DNA of 64,000 nucleotides from JAPPLB01 sp965218555 (GTDB taxonomy: Bacteria > Acidobacteriota > Terriglobia > Bryobacterales > UBA6623). The stretch spans positions 992,001 to 1,056,000 of the forward strand of contig OZ244625.1 of assembly GCA_965218555.1 (NCBI GenBank). The letters run 5' to 3'. The notes under the pieces are model-generated. The model saw only the letters and a program-made list of their open reading frames with translations, was not told the origin of the DNA and made no database searches. Position 1 is the first letter of the stretch, and the number at the start of each line of letters is the position of its first letter. The position numbers were made by a program, and so were the translations under genes. This document shows, one piece after another, positions 1-8,076 of this stretch.

Positions 1-70
1 TCCGCAGACTCAGCTTCGCAACCTGAGCAAGCGACGACTCGATGGCATCCAAAGAGACCGGGTGTGTCAT
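1..70 (-). CDS. N-terminal fragment of an unidentified protein (cut by window edge)
   Basis: An ATG on the minus strand at 70 opens a frame of 23 codons that runs without a stop to the window edge (begins MTHPVSLDAIESSLAQV). It would be transcribed divergently from the DUF2461 gene at 162, leaving a 91-bp shared upstream region. Too little is visible to name a family. There is only a weak purine-rich stretch (GAGAAG) ahead of the ATG, so this could also be a chance frame. Confidence 0.35.
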   Translation of the reverse strand, partial: MTHPVSLDAIESSLAQVAKLSLR

Positions 71-161
71 GTGGACAGTCTTCTCACTCTGTATCCATCG
101 TAGAGCAGATGGGCACGACTGCTATAAGCTGATCCGATAGCCCCATCGACGAGGAGAGACC

Positions 162-881
162 ATGCCGACCCGCTTCTCCGGCTTTCCACCCGAAACACTC
201 CCATTCCTTCGTGACCTTAAAGCCAACAATAACCGCGATTGGTTTCAGCCGCGAAAGCCTCTCTATGAGGAGAAGGTCAAAGCGCCGATGGTCGAGTTGG
301 TGTTGGCGCTGGGAGAAGAGCTCCGTGACTTCGGAACCGAACTCGTCACGGCCCCGGACAAGGCCATCTACCGCATCTACCGCGACGTGCGTTTCAGCAA
401 AGACAAAAGCCCGTACAAAACGCACGTGGCCGCCGTCTTCAGCGCCCGCGGCCTCGACAAGCATGCCGGCGCCGGGCTGTACTTCCACGTTTCGCCCGAT
501 GAATTGCTCGTGGGCGGAGGTATCTACAGGCCCGGCAGCCGGGAACTGCTGGCCATTCGTCAGCGCATCGCCACCGACCACGAAGCGCTCCGCGCGATCT
601 GCAAGGACCGTACGTTCCGGCGTTTCTTCGGCCAAATCACCGGTGAGCGTCTCAAGCGCATTCCCAAGGGCTTCGCTCCGGATCACCCGGCTGCCGATCT
701 GCTGGTCTATAAGCAGTTCCTGGCGGCCGGCCAATTGGACCCGGCCATTACCGAAACTCCGAAGCTGTTCCAGGAACTTGTCAAGCGCTTCCGGGCCATC
801 GAGCCGCTCATTGTTTTCCTGAACTCGGCGCTTGCGGGCGATAAGATCACAGCAAAAAAACGAATGACGCATCGTGGCTGA
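162..881 (+). CDS. DUF2461 domain-containing protein
   Basis: This 239-residue protein matches the DUF2461 (TIGR02453) family in length and in its signature segments: an early NNRDWF motif (residues 23-28) and the basic stretch RIYRDVRFSKDKSPYKTH (71-88), the most conserved part of the family. The biochemical role of DUF2461 is not established. The protein has no signal peptide or membrane segment and should be cytoplasmic. The ATG is preceded by GAGGAGAG at good spacing, which fixes the start. It stands alone, facing away from the partial gene at the window start and followed 148 bp later by an exported aldolase. Confidence 0.9.
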   Translation: MPTRFSGFPPETLPFLRDLKANNNRDWFQPRKPLYEEKVKAPMVELVLALGEELRDFGTELVTAPDKAIYRIYRDVRFSKDKSPYKTHVAAVFSARGLDKHAGAGLYFHVSPDELLVGGGIYRPGSRELLAIRQRIATDHEALRAICKDRTFRRFFGQITGERLKRIPKGFAPDHPAADLLVYKQFLAAGQLDPAITETPKLFQELVKRFRAIEPLIVFLNSALAGDKITAKKRMTHRG

Positions 882-1028
882 GGATTCCCGCGGGATGCGT
901 TGCGAGCAAGCGGACGGGGTCTCGACCCGTTGCATCCCAGGCTTGGGAGTCGTAAACTCGGTTCGCGAGAAGTCCGAAAACGGAAAACAGCAGAAACCGG
1001 AATCCGCCGCCTTTGAAGGAGGGTCTTC

Positions 1029-1901
1029 ATGACCGCAAAGCAAGTTTTTCTAACCGCCGCGTTCTGTACAACCGCGTGTCTATTGTTGCCGCTATCAGTG
1101 AGCGCACAAAATGGCGACAGCGGCTCCAAGGTCAGGATGTACAACACCGTGAAGCAAAAACTGCTAGAGGGTAAGCAGGTCGTCGGCGGAACCATCTATA
1201 CGTCCGACCCCAATATCTATTGCGCCATGGCCGAGTCGGGTTTCGATTTTCTCTGGATCGAGATGCAGCACAGCCCGCTGATGTACGACGACGTCGCCAA
1301 GATGATCTGGGCTTGCAAAGACGCCCCCGCGATCCCATTCATCCGTATCCCGAACGCCACCGAAGGCGACATCCAGAAAGCAACCGACATCGGAGCCTTG
1401 GGCATCGTGGTGCCCATGGTGCACACCGTCGAAGAAGCCCAGGACGCCGTCAAGTACGCCAAATACCCGCCGATCGGACGCCGTAGCCGTGGCGGCGGCC
1501 AGTACGGCCGATTGTGGGGCAGCGATTACCGTGAAACCGCCAACGAGAACATCATGATCGTGGTCATGATCGAGTCGCCGGACGGCGTCGCCATCGTTGA
1601 CAAGATCGCCGCGGTGCCCGGCATTGACGTCGTTTTCGCGGCCAGCGGTGACATTGGCAGCTTCACCGGATGGGAGCGAACCGATCCGCGCTACATGAAG
1701 CTGATCAACAGAGTCCATGACGAGACTCTCAAGGCCGGCAAGATCCTGGGGGGGCCCTTTGCCTGGAACGACCGCCATGGGTTCATGTTCTTCCAGGGTC
1801 CCAGTGAGGGGAGTCTCATCAAGTCCGGAGCCCAGACGGCGCTAACGGGGGTTTCCGAAGGCGAAAAAGAGGACGTAGCGACGGGCGACGAGCCCCGCTA
1901 G
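1029..1901 (+). CDS. Exported HpcH/HpaI-family aldolase/citrate lyase
   Basis: The mature part (about residues 35-275) has the HpcH/HpaI TIM-barrel layout of class II pyruvate aldolases, which split 2-keto-3-deoxy acids into pyruvate and an aldehyde with a divalent metal. Candidate catalytic positions are all visible: His81 in IEMQHSP, Arg106 in FIRIPN, and metal ligands Glu182 (MIESPDG) and Asp208 (ASGDIG). Residues 1-26 form a clear Sec signal peptide ending VSA-Q, which is odd because characterised HpaI enzymes are cytosolic. AAGGAGGG lies just ahead of the ATG. The stop codon is followed by CCTGCGCCT, and a dispersed repeat copy begins 50 bp on. The substrate is unknown. Confidence 0.88.
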   Translation: MTAKQVFLTAAFCTTACLLLPLSVSAQNGDSGSKVRMYNTVKQKLLEGKQVVGGTIYTSDPNIYCAMAESGFDFLWIEMQHSPLMYDDVAKMIWACKDAPAIPFIRIPNATEGDIQKATDIGALGIVVPMVHTVEEAQDAVKYAKYPPIGRRSRGGGQYGRLWGSDYRETANENIMIVVMIESPDGVAIVDKIAAVPGIDVVFAASGDIGSFTGWERTDPRYMKLINRVHDETLKAGKILGGPFAWNDRHGFMFFQGPSEGSLIKSGAQTALTGVSEGEKEDVATGDEPR

Positions 1902-1952
1902 CCTGCGCCTCCCGGCCGGAGCGCGAGCGGTTCACGCCGCCTGTCGCCCCTG

Positions 1953-2173
1953 GCCTGCATTTCTCACCACGTGGGGGGAGGCGAAGTGCGTGCGGGTCAC
2001 GAGACACGAATCACGGCTTTTTATGCCTCGGGATTTCGCATTTCTGGTTTTTTGTTTTTGAATCACGAATCACGAATCACGGCCTTCACACATCGAGCAC
2101 GGCAAGCCAACGCAACGAAGTCATGGCGGTCGTATCGCGTGCTCCGACCGTCATGGGGTGAGAAAGGCAGGCT
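1953..2173 (+). repeat. Dispersed TIR-bounded repeat, copy A
   Basis: The copy starts GCCTGCATTTCTCACCACG and ends with the inverse, GGTGAGAAAGGCAGGCT, so it has imperfect terminal inverted repeats of about 18 bp. It shares GAGGCGAAGTGCGTG near the left end and the block CGAGCACGGCAAGC...CGCAACGAAGTCATGGCGGTC with copies at 6034, 14720 and 42724. This copy carries extra AT-rich sequence in the middle with three tandem GAATCAC units at 2060-2080. It fills the gap between the convergent genes ending at 1901 and 2188. It encodes no transposase, so it is MITE-like or REP-like. Confidence 0.75.
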
Positions 2174-2187
2174 GGAACCGCTAGGCC

Positions 2188-3195
2188 TTAACCGGCTGCC
2201 GGTGCGGGACTGAACCGGGGTGACAGCAGTGTACCGTCGTCGATCGGAAGGCTCAACTGCACGAACCGCTGCGTGTTGGCAAAGGCGACCGTGACGTACT
2301 TGTAGAAGGCGCCATCCGAGGCGCGCTGCGCGGTCGGTTGATGTACGACTTTCTTCGTTCCATCCAGAAGAGAACCCAGCTCGTCGGCGCCCGGCAGCCT
2401 GTCCAGGGCGGTGCCCGCGAGGGGCGGCCGCAGACTGCTGTAGACCGTATCTCCATGCATCGACACGACGTGAATCTCGTCGATGGGGCTGGAGTTCACG
2501 ATGCGCAGTAGCCGGCTGTGGATTTCATCCGTCGACCACCCGGCCTCCTCGGCGCCCACGACGAAATACTCCACGAGCCGGGCCTGCACAATCACCTGCT
2601 TGCCGAGAATCTCCTCAAACACGACTCTGATCTCGCCCAGTTGGTCGGTAAAGGCGAAATCCAGCAGATCCGGCTCGCCAAAGGCTGCCATCACCGCAGT
2701 CATGACCGGTGAGGTATAGGAGCCGCTCAGCAGATCATGCTCCTCAAAGGCAAGCGCATTGCCCACTTGCACAATCCGCTTTCGGTCGACGCCGTTGACG
2801 CCAACATACTTGTAGACCTCCTGATCGATCTCACGCACCTGCGCCGATTGCGTGATGACATGGTCGCTCTCGATGGGGGACGCAAGCAGGGCGTAGAACT
2901 TCGAGGCCTGCGGCTGCACCACGGGATTGGGATCGAACCGGAAGGGCATCAGTCCGCCAGTCTCATCCCGGACGTTGGTGAGATAGGCCACGCCCTGCTC
3001 GTCGGTGATCCAGAACTCGTCGAGCACCGTGGTCGCCGCGATGGCGTCGAGCGTCTCGATCACACGGGCCGCGTCATGCCCTCTCGCTTCAGCCACGGCC
3101 ACAAGATGCGCGGCGATGCGTGCCTGGGCCGTCATCTGGCCGTCCAGCATTGCGTCAAGCGCGCGCGCAACGGTGGCTAGCGAGATTTTGGGCAT
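2188..3195 (-). CDS. Soluble protein with two tandem sensor-like modules, function unknown
   Basis: This 335-residue protein was not assigned to a named family. It appears to hold two modules of similar plan: an alpha-helical start followed by a PAS/Cache-like strand pattern. Module one covers about residues 10-155 (helix with ARIAAHLVAVAEARG, then FWITDEQGVAYLTN, then KYVGVNGVDRKRIVQVG). Module two covers about 200-325 (ARLVEYFVVGAEEAGWST, then IHVVSMHGDTVYSS, then YKYVTVAFANTQRFVQL). There is no signal peptide, membrane helix or output domain. The ATG at 3195 has GGAGGT four bases upstream; an in-frame TTG twelve bases earlier is less likely. It could be a ligand-binding sensor, but that is inference. 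Confidence 0.7.
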   Translation of the reverse strand: MPKISLATVARALDAMLDGQMTAQARIAAHLVAVAEARGHDAARVIETLDAIAATTVLDEFWITDEQGVAYLTNVRDETGGLMPFRFDPNPVVQPQASKFYALLASPIESDHVITQSAQVREIDQEVYKYVGVNGVDRKRIVQVGNALAFEEHDLLSGSYTSPVMTAVMAAFGEPDLLDFAFTDQLGEIRVVFEEILGKQVIVQARLVEYFVVGAEEAGWSTDEIHSRLLRIVNSSPIDEIHVVSMHGDTVYSSLRPPLAGTALDRLPGADELGSLLDGTKKVVHQPTAQRASDGAFYKYVTVAFANTQRFVQLSLPIDDGTLLSPRFSPAPAAG

Positions 3196-4027
3196 CTCCA
3201 CCTCCAAAACTCAGGTGTTCCGTGCGTCCAGATGCTGGTCATATGGTTCACGTGCACGTTCCACCGCGTCGACGAAGGCGTGTGCGGATCTCATCCAGCG
3301 GAAGGGGTGGTCCGGGACACCGAACGTTCGCCGCGGTAGCGTGGACGGGACTGTACCATCTCCTGGCCACGTGTACACGTATTTTCGCATACAAACCTCA
3401 CAGATCCGGCATGGGCTGCATGATGCCCGGCTCGATGCCCGTGAACCAGACTCCATCGCGGCGCGACACCCCGTTACCGGCGACTGGGTCGGCGCTCCAC
3501 ACCGGGAACGGACTACGATGGGGCCATCTTGACGGCGAGAATGAGGAAATGGCTCATGCCTGCATCGTCCGCCACGGGGCTTTTTTGGCATTTGCGCCAG
3601 CGGTCATGGCAACGACGACGCGCCCTTTTGTACTGCGGTTGCGTTGGAGCATACGGCCGTTCGGCCGGCACCGATGGCTGGAAGAAATGTTGAAGTCCTC
3701 GTAAGTCACTGATTATAAAATTGTTCCGTAGCAGCTCCATTGGTAGAGCCGTTGATTCGTATTTCGTTCCCTCCCAACCGGACGAACCTGGCAAACTGTC
3801 GCCGATGGTCCGGGCAGAGTGGGCTACACTTAAGACCCGTTCGAGCGCGGCGTGGCTCGATCAAGGCCGTCCATTTCATCGCGCTACGGTCCGCGGTCGC
3901 CGCACTGGAGGCCGCCGCCAGATGAGATGGGGCCGGCTGCATTTCCGGCGCTCCAGGAGTTGGCGCCGGAGCCCTGAGGGTCGCCGGTGAGCAGGAGCTG
4001 CGACTGGGCATTGATGAGGCGAGAACC
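3196..4027. other. Gene-free stretch of about 830 bp
   Basis: No convincing gene was found here on either strand; open frames are short, arginine- or proline-rich and overlap one another. The stretch holds the tRNA-like fragment at 3724-3770 and an AT-rich segment just before it (3700-3722), both unlike the surrounding GC-rich DNA. GGCTACACTTAAG near 3821 could serve as a -10 region for the permease gene at 4028, but no matching -35 is clear. Confidence 0.5.
3724..3770 (+). other. tRNA-like 5' fragment, possibly from tRNA-Thr(CGT)
   Basis: GCAGCTCCATTGGTAGAGC at 3731-3749 matches a D-arm almost perfectly, and it is followed at the right distance by GATTCGTATT, which would place CGT at the anticodon position (3758-3760). 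The anticodon stem does not close, and no T-arm (GGTTCGANTCC) or matching acceptor strand follows. It therefore looks like the decayed 5' half of a tRNA gene, as often left where an integrative element has used a tRNA as attachment site. Confidence 0.4.
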
Positions 4028-5791
4028 ATGGAATCCAATACCAGGAATCTTGTCCAGGATGTCCGTTTCGAGCCGGACGAGCAGCCTCCGCCCTTACTTT
4101 CCATAGGGCTCGGGTTGCAGTACGCCACGCTGACGGTCGCCAGCATCGTGCTGACGCCGGCGATCCTGGTTGGAGCCGTAGGAGGCGATGAGGCGTATCT
4201 GTCATGGGTCTTGTTTGCCGCTCTCATGGTCAGCGGGGTCACCACGGTGATCCAGTCCGCTCGCATCGGTCGCATCGGCTCCGGCTACCTCCTGCTCATG
4301 GGGAGCAGCAGCGCCTTCCTCGCCATCTGCGTCGCGGCGCTCGAACGGGGCGGCGGGGGGCTGATGGCGAGCCTGATCATCGTCTCGTCCTTGTGTCAGT
4401 TCATTCTCGCGGCGAAGCTCTCACTGTTCCGGAAGATCTTCACGCCGACCGTGGCGGGAACCGTCCTGATGCTGATTCCGGTCACTCTCGCACCGATCAT
4501 CTTTCGCAAGCTGAATGACGTGCCGGCTGACGCCGAGCCCTCGGCAGCCCCGGTCACGGCAGGCCTGACCCTGGCGGTGATGGCCGCGATCTCACTCCGT
4601 GCCAGCGGCGCCTGGAGACTCTGGGCCGCAGCCCTGGGGATCGTTGTGGGCAGTGCGGTCGGCGGCCTCTTCTACGGGATCTACGACACCTCGCGTGTCC
4701 TGGAGGCTGCCTGGATCGGGTGGCCGCAGCTTGCCTGGCCGGGTCTCGACCTCGGCTTCGGTCCCGACTTCTGGGCCCTTCTGCCCGCCTTCGTACTGGT
4801 AACGCTCGTTGGCGCCTTGGACACGATCGGAGACGGCATCGCCATCCAACGGATCTCATGGCGCAGGCCGCGCGCCATCGACTTCCAGTCGATCCAGGGT
4901 GCGCTCACCGCCGACAGCGTGGGCAACCTGCTGTCCGGCCTGACGGGCACGGTTCCGAACACGACCTACGCGGCAAGCATCGCGGTCGCCGATCTCACCC
5001 GGGTGACAGCCCGCGTCGTCGGCATGTGCGTCGGAGTCATTTTCGTCGTATTGGCGTTCCTGCCGAAGCTCGTGGCCGTCATCGTTGCCATTCCCGGTCC
5101 GGTTGTAGCCGCCTACTACATGGTGCTGGGCTGGTGGCGTCCCTCTTCATCCTCGGCGTCCGGGTGCTCATGCACGACGGCCTCGACCATCGCAAGAGCT
5201 TCGCGGTAGGCCTCGCCTTCTGGCTGGGGATCGCCTTCCAGCTCGATTGGATCTTTCCCGAATATTTCCAAGGCCAGTGGAGCGATCTGCTCGGAAACAG
5301 CATGACGGTCGGCGGCCTGACCGTGATCGTTCTGACGCAGTTCGTGGAGCTGACGGGACCGCGCCCCCGACGCCTGAAGACGGAGCTGACTCTGGAAAAC
5401 TTCCCGAAGATCGATTCGTTTCTGTCCGATTTCGCCGCGCGCGGCAAGCGCAACGAGGAGATGACCGATCGACTCCGCGCAGTCGGCGAGGAGATGCTGC
5501 TCACCCTGACGCGGCCGGCAGACGAAGGCAGGGCACCCGCGGGGCGGCATCTCTTGCTTGTCGCGCGCAATGATGGCGACGCGGTCGACCTCGAGTTTGC
5601 GGCCACGACCGACGACACCAATCTGGAGGATCAGTTGGCGCTGCTCAGTGAACAGGTCATCGGCCCCCCCCCGGGTCGAGCAAGAGGTCTCGCTACGGCT
5701 GCTGCGCCACTACGCGTCGTCCGTCCGCCACCAGCAGTTCCACGACACGGACGTGATCACCGTCCGCGTCGGGCCGACCGCCTCCATGTGA
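4028..5791 (+). pseudogene. NCS2-family xanthine/uracil permease with two compensating frameshifts
   Basis: The N-terminal 370 or so codons (from ATG 4028) encode the core of a nucleobase:cation symporter-2 permease: repeated hydrophobic helices starting IGLGLQYATLTVASIVL, the family-typical GALDTIGDGIAI segment, and DSVGNLLSGLTGTVPNTTY. Near 5130 (CTGGGCTGGTGGCG) the frame changes and continues as LVASLFILGVRVLMHDG. At a run of nine Cs near 5663 it returns to the first frame and ends VITVRVGPTASM at 5791. Read through, this gives a permease of about 585 residues with a roughly 190-residue cytosolic C-terminal domain whose pattern (RLRAVGEEMLLTL, LLVARN, SLRLLRHYASSVRHQQ) I suspect is GHKL-like. 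The shifts cancel, so at least one may be a sequencing error. Confidence 0.75.
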
Positions 5792-6033
5792 GCAACCCGG
5801 CCGCAGGTTCCCGGCCCCGTTATGGCCGCGCGCACGTGCCGCACCGCGACGGTTTACAATAACGGCCCCGGTGGGGACACCACCGATCTCGAGGCCAAAA
5901 CCCTTACCGGAGCCGGAACGGAAGCCGCGTGGGGCCGAGCTACTGACCTGAAACATCCTCCTGATCAAGCGGCGTTGAAACCGATCCAGATGTTTCCCGC
6001 TTGAATGATCCGCACACGGGCGGAGGAAAAACT
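5792..6033. other. Gap between the permease and repeat copy B
   Basis: No gene is evident. TTTACAATAACGG near 5854 resembles a -10 element but no gene follows in either direction at a sensible distance. The rest of the convergent gap (6034-6180) is occupied by repeat copy B. Confidence 0.4.
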
Positions 6034-6180
6034 AGCCTGCATTTTTCACCACGTGAGGAAGCGAAGTGCGTGCGGGTCACGAGACTCGAATCACGGCCTT
6101 TCCACGTCGAGCACGGCCCACAGGCGCAATGCAATCATCGCGGCCTCATCGCACGCCCGGCCGTCAGGTAGAGAGAACAG
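6034..6180 (+). repeat. Dispersed TIR-bounded repeat, copy B (degraded right end)
   Basis: It begins AGCCTGCATTTTTCACCACG and carries GAAGCGAAGTGCGTGCGGGTCACGAGAC, the CGAGCACGGC block and GCGCAATGCAATCAT, each aligning with copies A and C. The right inverted end is eroded to AGAGAGAACAGCCGGCT. It lies between the 3' ends of the permease (plus) and the TIM-barrel hydrolase (minus), again a convergent gap. Confidence 0.65.
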
Positions 6181-6184
6181 CCGG

Positions 6185-8041
6185 CTATCCGGGAGTGTCG
6201 TAACTCAGGTCCCAGTCGCCGAGTTTGTGCAAGGTGGCTCCCGATTGTTCGATGGCGGGCTCACCGGCGCGGACCCAGTCGGCGATCTCTTCGCGATGAC
6301 CGAGCCGGCGCAGGGCCGTCCAGGAGCGGCTGTAATCGCAACGCTGGTAGCAGTCCCAGAAAAAGAGGTTCTCGACCCCCGCTTGATAGAGCCCATGAGC
6401 GCGCCGGCGATAATCCTCGGGAGTGATTTGCCGCGGCAGCAGGCTCGCCGCCGCCTTGCATGAAGTGCCCCTGGTGATTCGCAAGAAGTACTCGGCGTCG
6501 CCGGGGTCCACGAAAGTATCCTGACTACTGTTCAGGCTGCCGGTCGAGGTGTAGGGGATCAAAGTGTCAACCAGCCCCTCACGGATCCACTCTTCCAGAT
6601 CCATCGCGTAGTAGAGGTTGGCCTGTTCGGTGCCCATGACGATGGCCGACACCTCGAAGGGCCGCTTCCGGCCTTGCCGGCGGGCCTCGTCGTCGAGCAT
6701 TTCCCGAACCTCGCGCATGAACTGCGTGAGAAACGTGGCGCGGTACTTCAACCAGCGGGGGTCGCGTTCGTCAAGCTTGTGCGCATCTTCGCCATACTGC
6801 TCCTCGAACCCCTTTAGGATGGGCTCTTCGTACTCGACGAGCGGCGGCCTGCGGTTGTAGAGCAGACAGATGCCGTCGATGGGGTAGGCGGCGATCTCGC
6901 GAAACAGCGAGAGCACGTATTGCCGCACGCCGGCATAGGCGTAGGAAAGACGAGGCGTGGGACGCCCCTGCCGATTGCGTCCACGCCACTCGGGACGCCG
7001 ATCATAGAGTCCCCCGGTGTTCCATTCGTCCTCGGGCACAGGGAAATGGAAGCCCGCCACCCGATACGAAGCGTGAAACTCGAGACCGACTTCATGGGCA
7101 TGATCCGCCGCGACACGTAGTTGGTCGATGCCTTTCTCGCGAAACGCCCGGAACGATTCCGCCGCGAGCCGGTCGCGAACCCGGAAAGGATCCTGGACCC
7201 AGTCATTCGCCGCTGTCAGACCGATCTTCGTGGGGTAGAACATCTTGTCTCCCCCGCCGGCCTCCCAGTAGATCCGGGAGAAATCGGTATCGCGGTAGGG
7301 CTCGAGCTCGCGCCGGATGTCGGCCTCCGTTGACGGCCGCAACCAGCCGATGTATCCCCAGGCATCGTTGTGCGTGTACAGGCGGCGGGTGTCTTTTCGA
7401 CGGCGGTCCGCCTGAAGCTGTTCGACCTCCTGGTCGGACAATGGCGTCAATTTGACATAGGCAAGCCACAGCGGAAAGCAGGAGTTCGCCACCGACGCTT
7501 CGTTTTCGGGGACGAGCCGGGGGCAGAACTGCCGCAGGACCAGTCCCTCACCAGTCAGGTCGGCGGTCTTCCAGAACAAGTCGTCGATGCGGGTTCCGGT
7601 GTCGAAGTTGGTTGCGCGTATCTCGTAGTCTTTGCGGTTCTGTTTTTGGCCGACAACGTCGTTGTGAGTGATGAGAGTGAAAGTGGACTCACTGTCGAGA
7701 CGCGCCTCAAGCCGCGACTCGCCGTAACGCGAGCGAAGCCCGAAGTGAATCGCGTGCCAGCCCTTGCGGTTGAGGGGCAGCGTGATCTCGGGAGCGGCGG
7801 TGTTGTGGCCCGCGACGATCATGACTCCCTCGGCTTTGTCGCTCGCATAGTCGAGCAGGCGCCAACGGTGGCGCTCGGGCGTTCGCGAAAGAGCCTCGGA
7901 CGGCCGGCATTGACTGAAGTCCGAAAGATACACGGCTTGTTGTTGCGCATAGGCTCCGGAACGGAGAGCGGCGAGAAGGGTGCCCGCCGCGAGAACGCCC
8001 CGTCTGCTCCACAGGCCGTTGCCGGTGTGTTCCTTGTTCAT
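6185..8041 (-). CDS. Tat-exported putative glycoside hydrolase (TIM-barrel, GH10-like/GHL type)
   Basis: The 618-residue protein starts with a twin-arginine leader (SRRGVLAAGTLLAAL, residues about 12-32). A beta-rich N-terminal region (about 35-210) precedes a TIM-barrel-like part with segments typical of family-10-like glycosyl hydrolases: DFSRIYWEAGGGDK, HAHEVGLEFHASYR, YPIDGICLLYNRRPP and VDTLIPYTS. Catalytic carboxylates cannot be assigned with confidence. The gene ends the minus-strand series 10564-9290, 9264-8077, 8041-6185, with gaps of 25 and 35 bp, so it is probably co-transcribed with two sialidase-family proteins and may act on the same extracellular glycan. Confidence 0.7.
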   Translation of the reverse strand: MNKEHTGNGLWSRRGVLAAGTLLAALRSGAYAQQQAVYLSDFSQCRPSEALSRTPERHRWRLLDYASDKAEGVMIVAGHNTAAPEITLPLNRKGWHAIHFGLRSRYGESRLEARLDSESTFTLITHNDVVGQKQNRKDYEIRATNFDTGTRIDDLFWKTADLTGEGLVLRQFCPRLVPENEASVANSCFPLWLAYVKLTPLSDQEVEQLQADRRRKDTRRLYTHNDAWGYIGWLRPSTEADIRRELEPYRDTDFSRIYWEAGGGDKMFYPTKIGLTAANDWVQDPFRVRDRLAAESFRAFREKGIDQLRVAADHAHEVGLEFHASYRVAGFHFPVPEDEWNTGGLYDRRPEWRGRNRQGRPTPRLSYAYAGVRQYVLSLFREIAAYPIDGICLLYNRRPPLVEYEEPILKGFEEQYGEDAHKLDERDPRWLKYRATFLTQFMREVREMLDDEARRQGRKRPFEVSAIVMGTEQANLYYAMDLEEWIREGLVDTLIPYTSTGSLNSSQDTFVDPGDAEYFLRITRGTSCKAAASLLPRQITPEDYRRRAHGLYQAGVENLFFWDCYQRCDYSRSWTALRRLGHREEIADWVRAGEPAIEQSGATLHKLGDWDLSYDTPG

Positions 8042-8076
8042 GGCATGTCTCCTACGTCACCGCTTGCGAGGTTGCA

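Noticed and set aside
84..1043. 319-codon minus-strand frame over the DUF2461 gene
   Set aside because: It is antisense to a gene with clear family motifs and a good ribosome site; its own translation has no recognisable domain and an Arg/Ser-rich start.
2060..2080. Tandem GAATCAC units considered as a CRISPR or iteron array
   Set aside because: There are only three 7-bp units without spacers, inside one copy of the dispersed repeat; no CRISPR array or cas gene occurs in the window.
3211..3591. 126-codon minus-strand frame upstream of the two-module protein
   Set aside because: It has no ribosome site or recognisable motif, and its Arg/Pro/Ser-rich composition is typical of non-coding GC-rich DNA.
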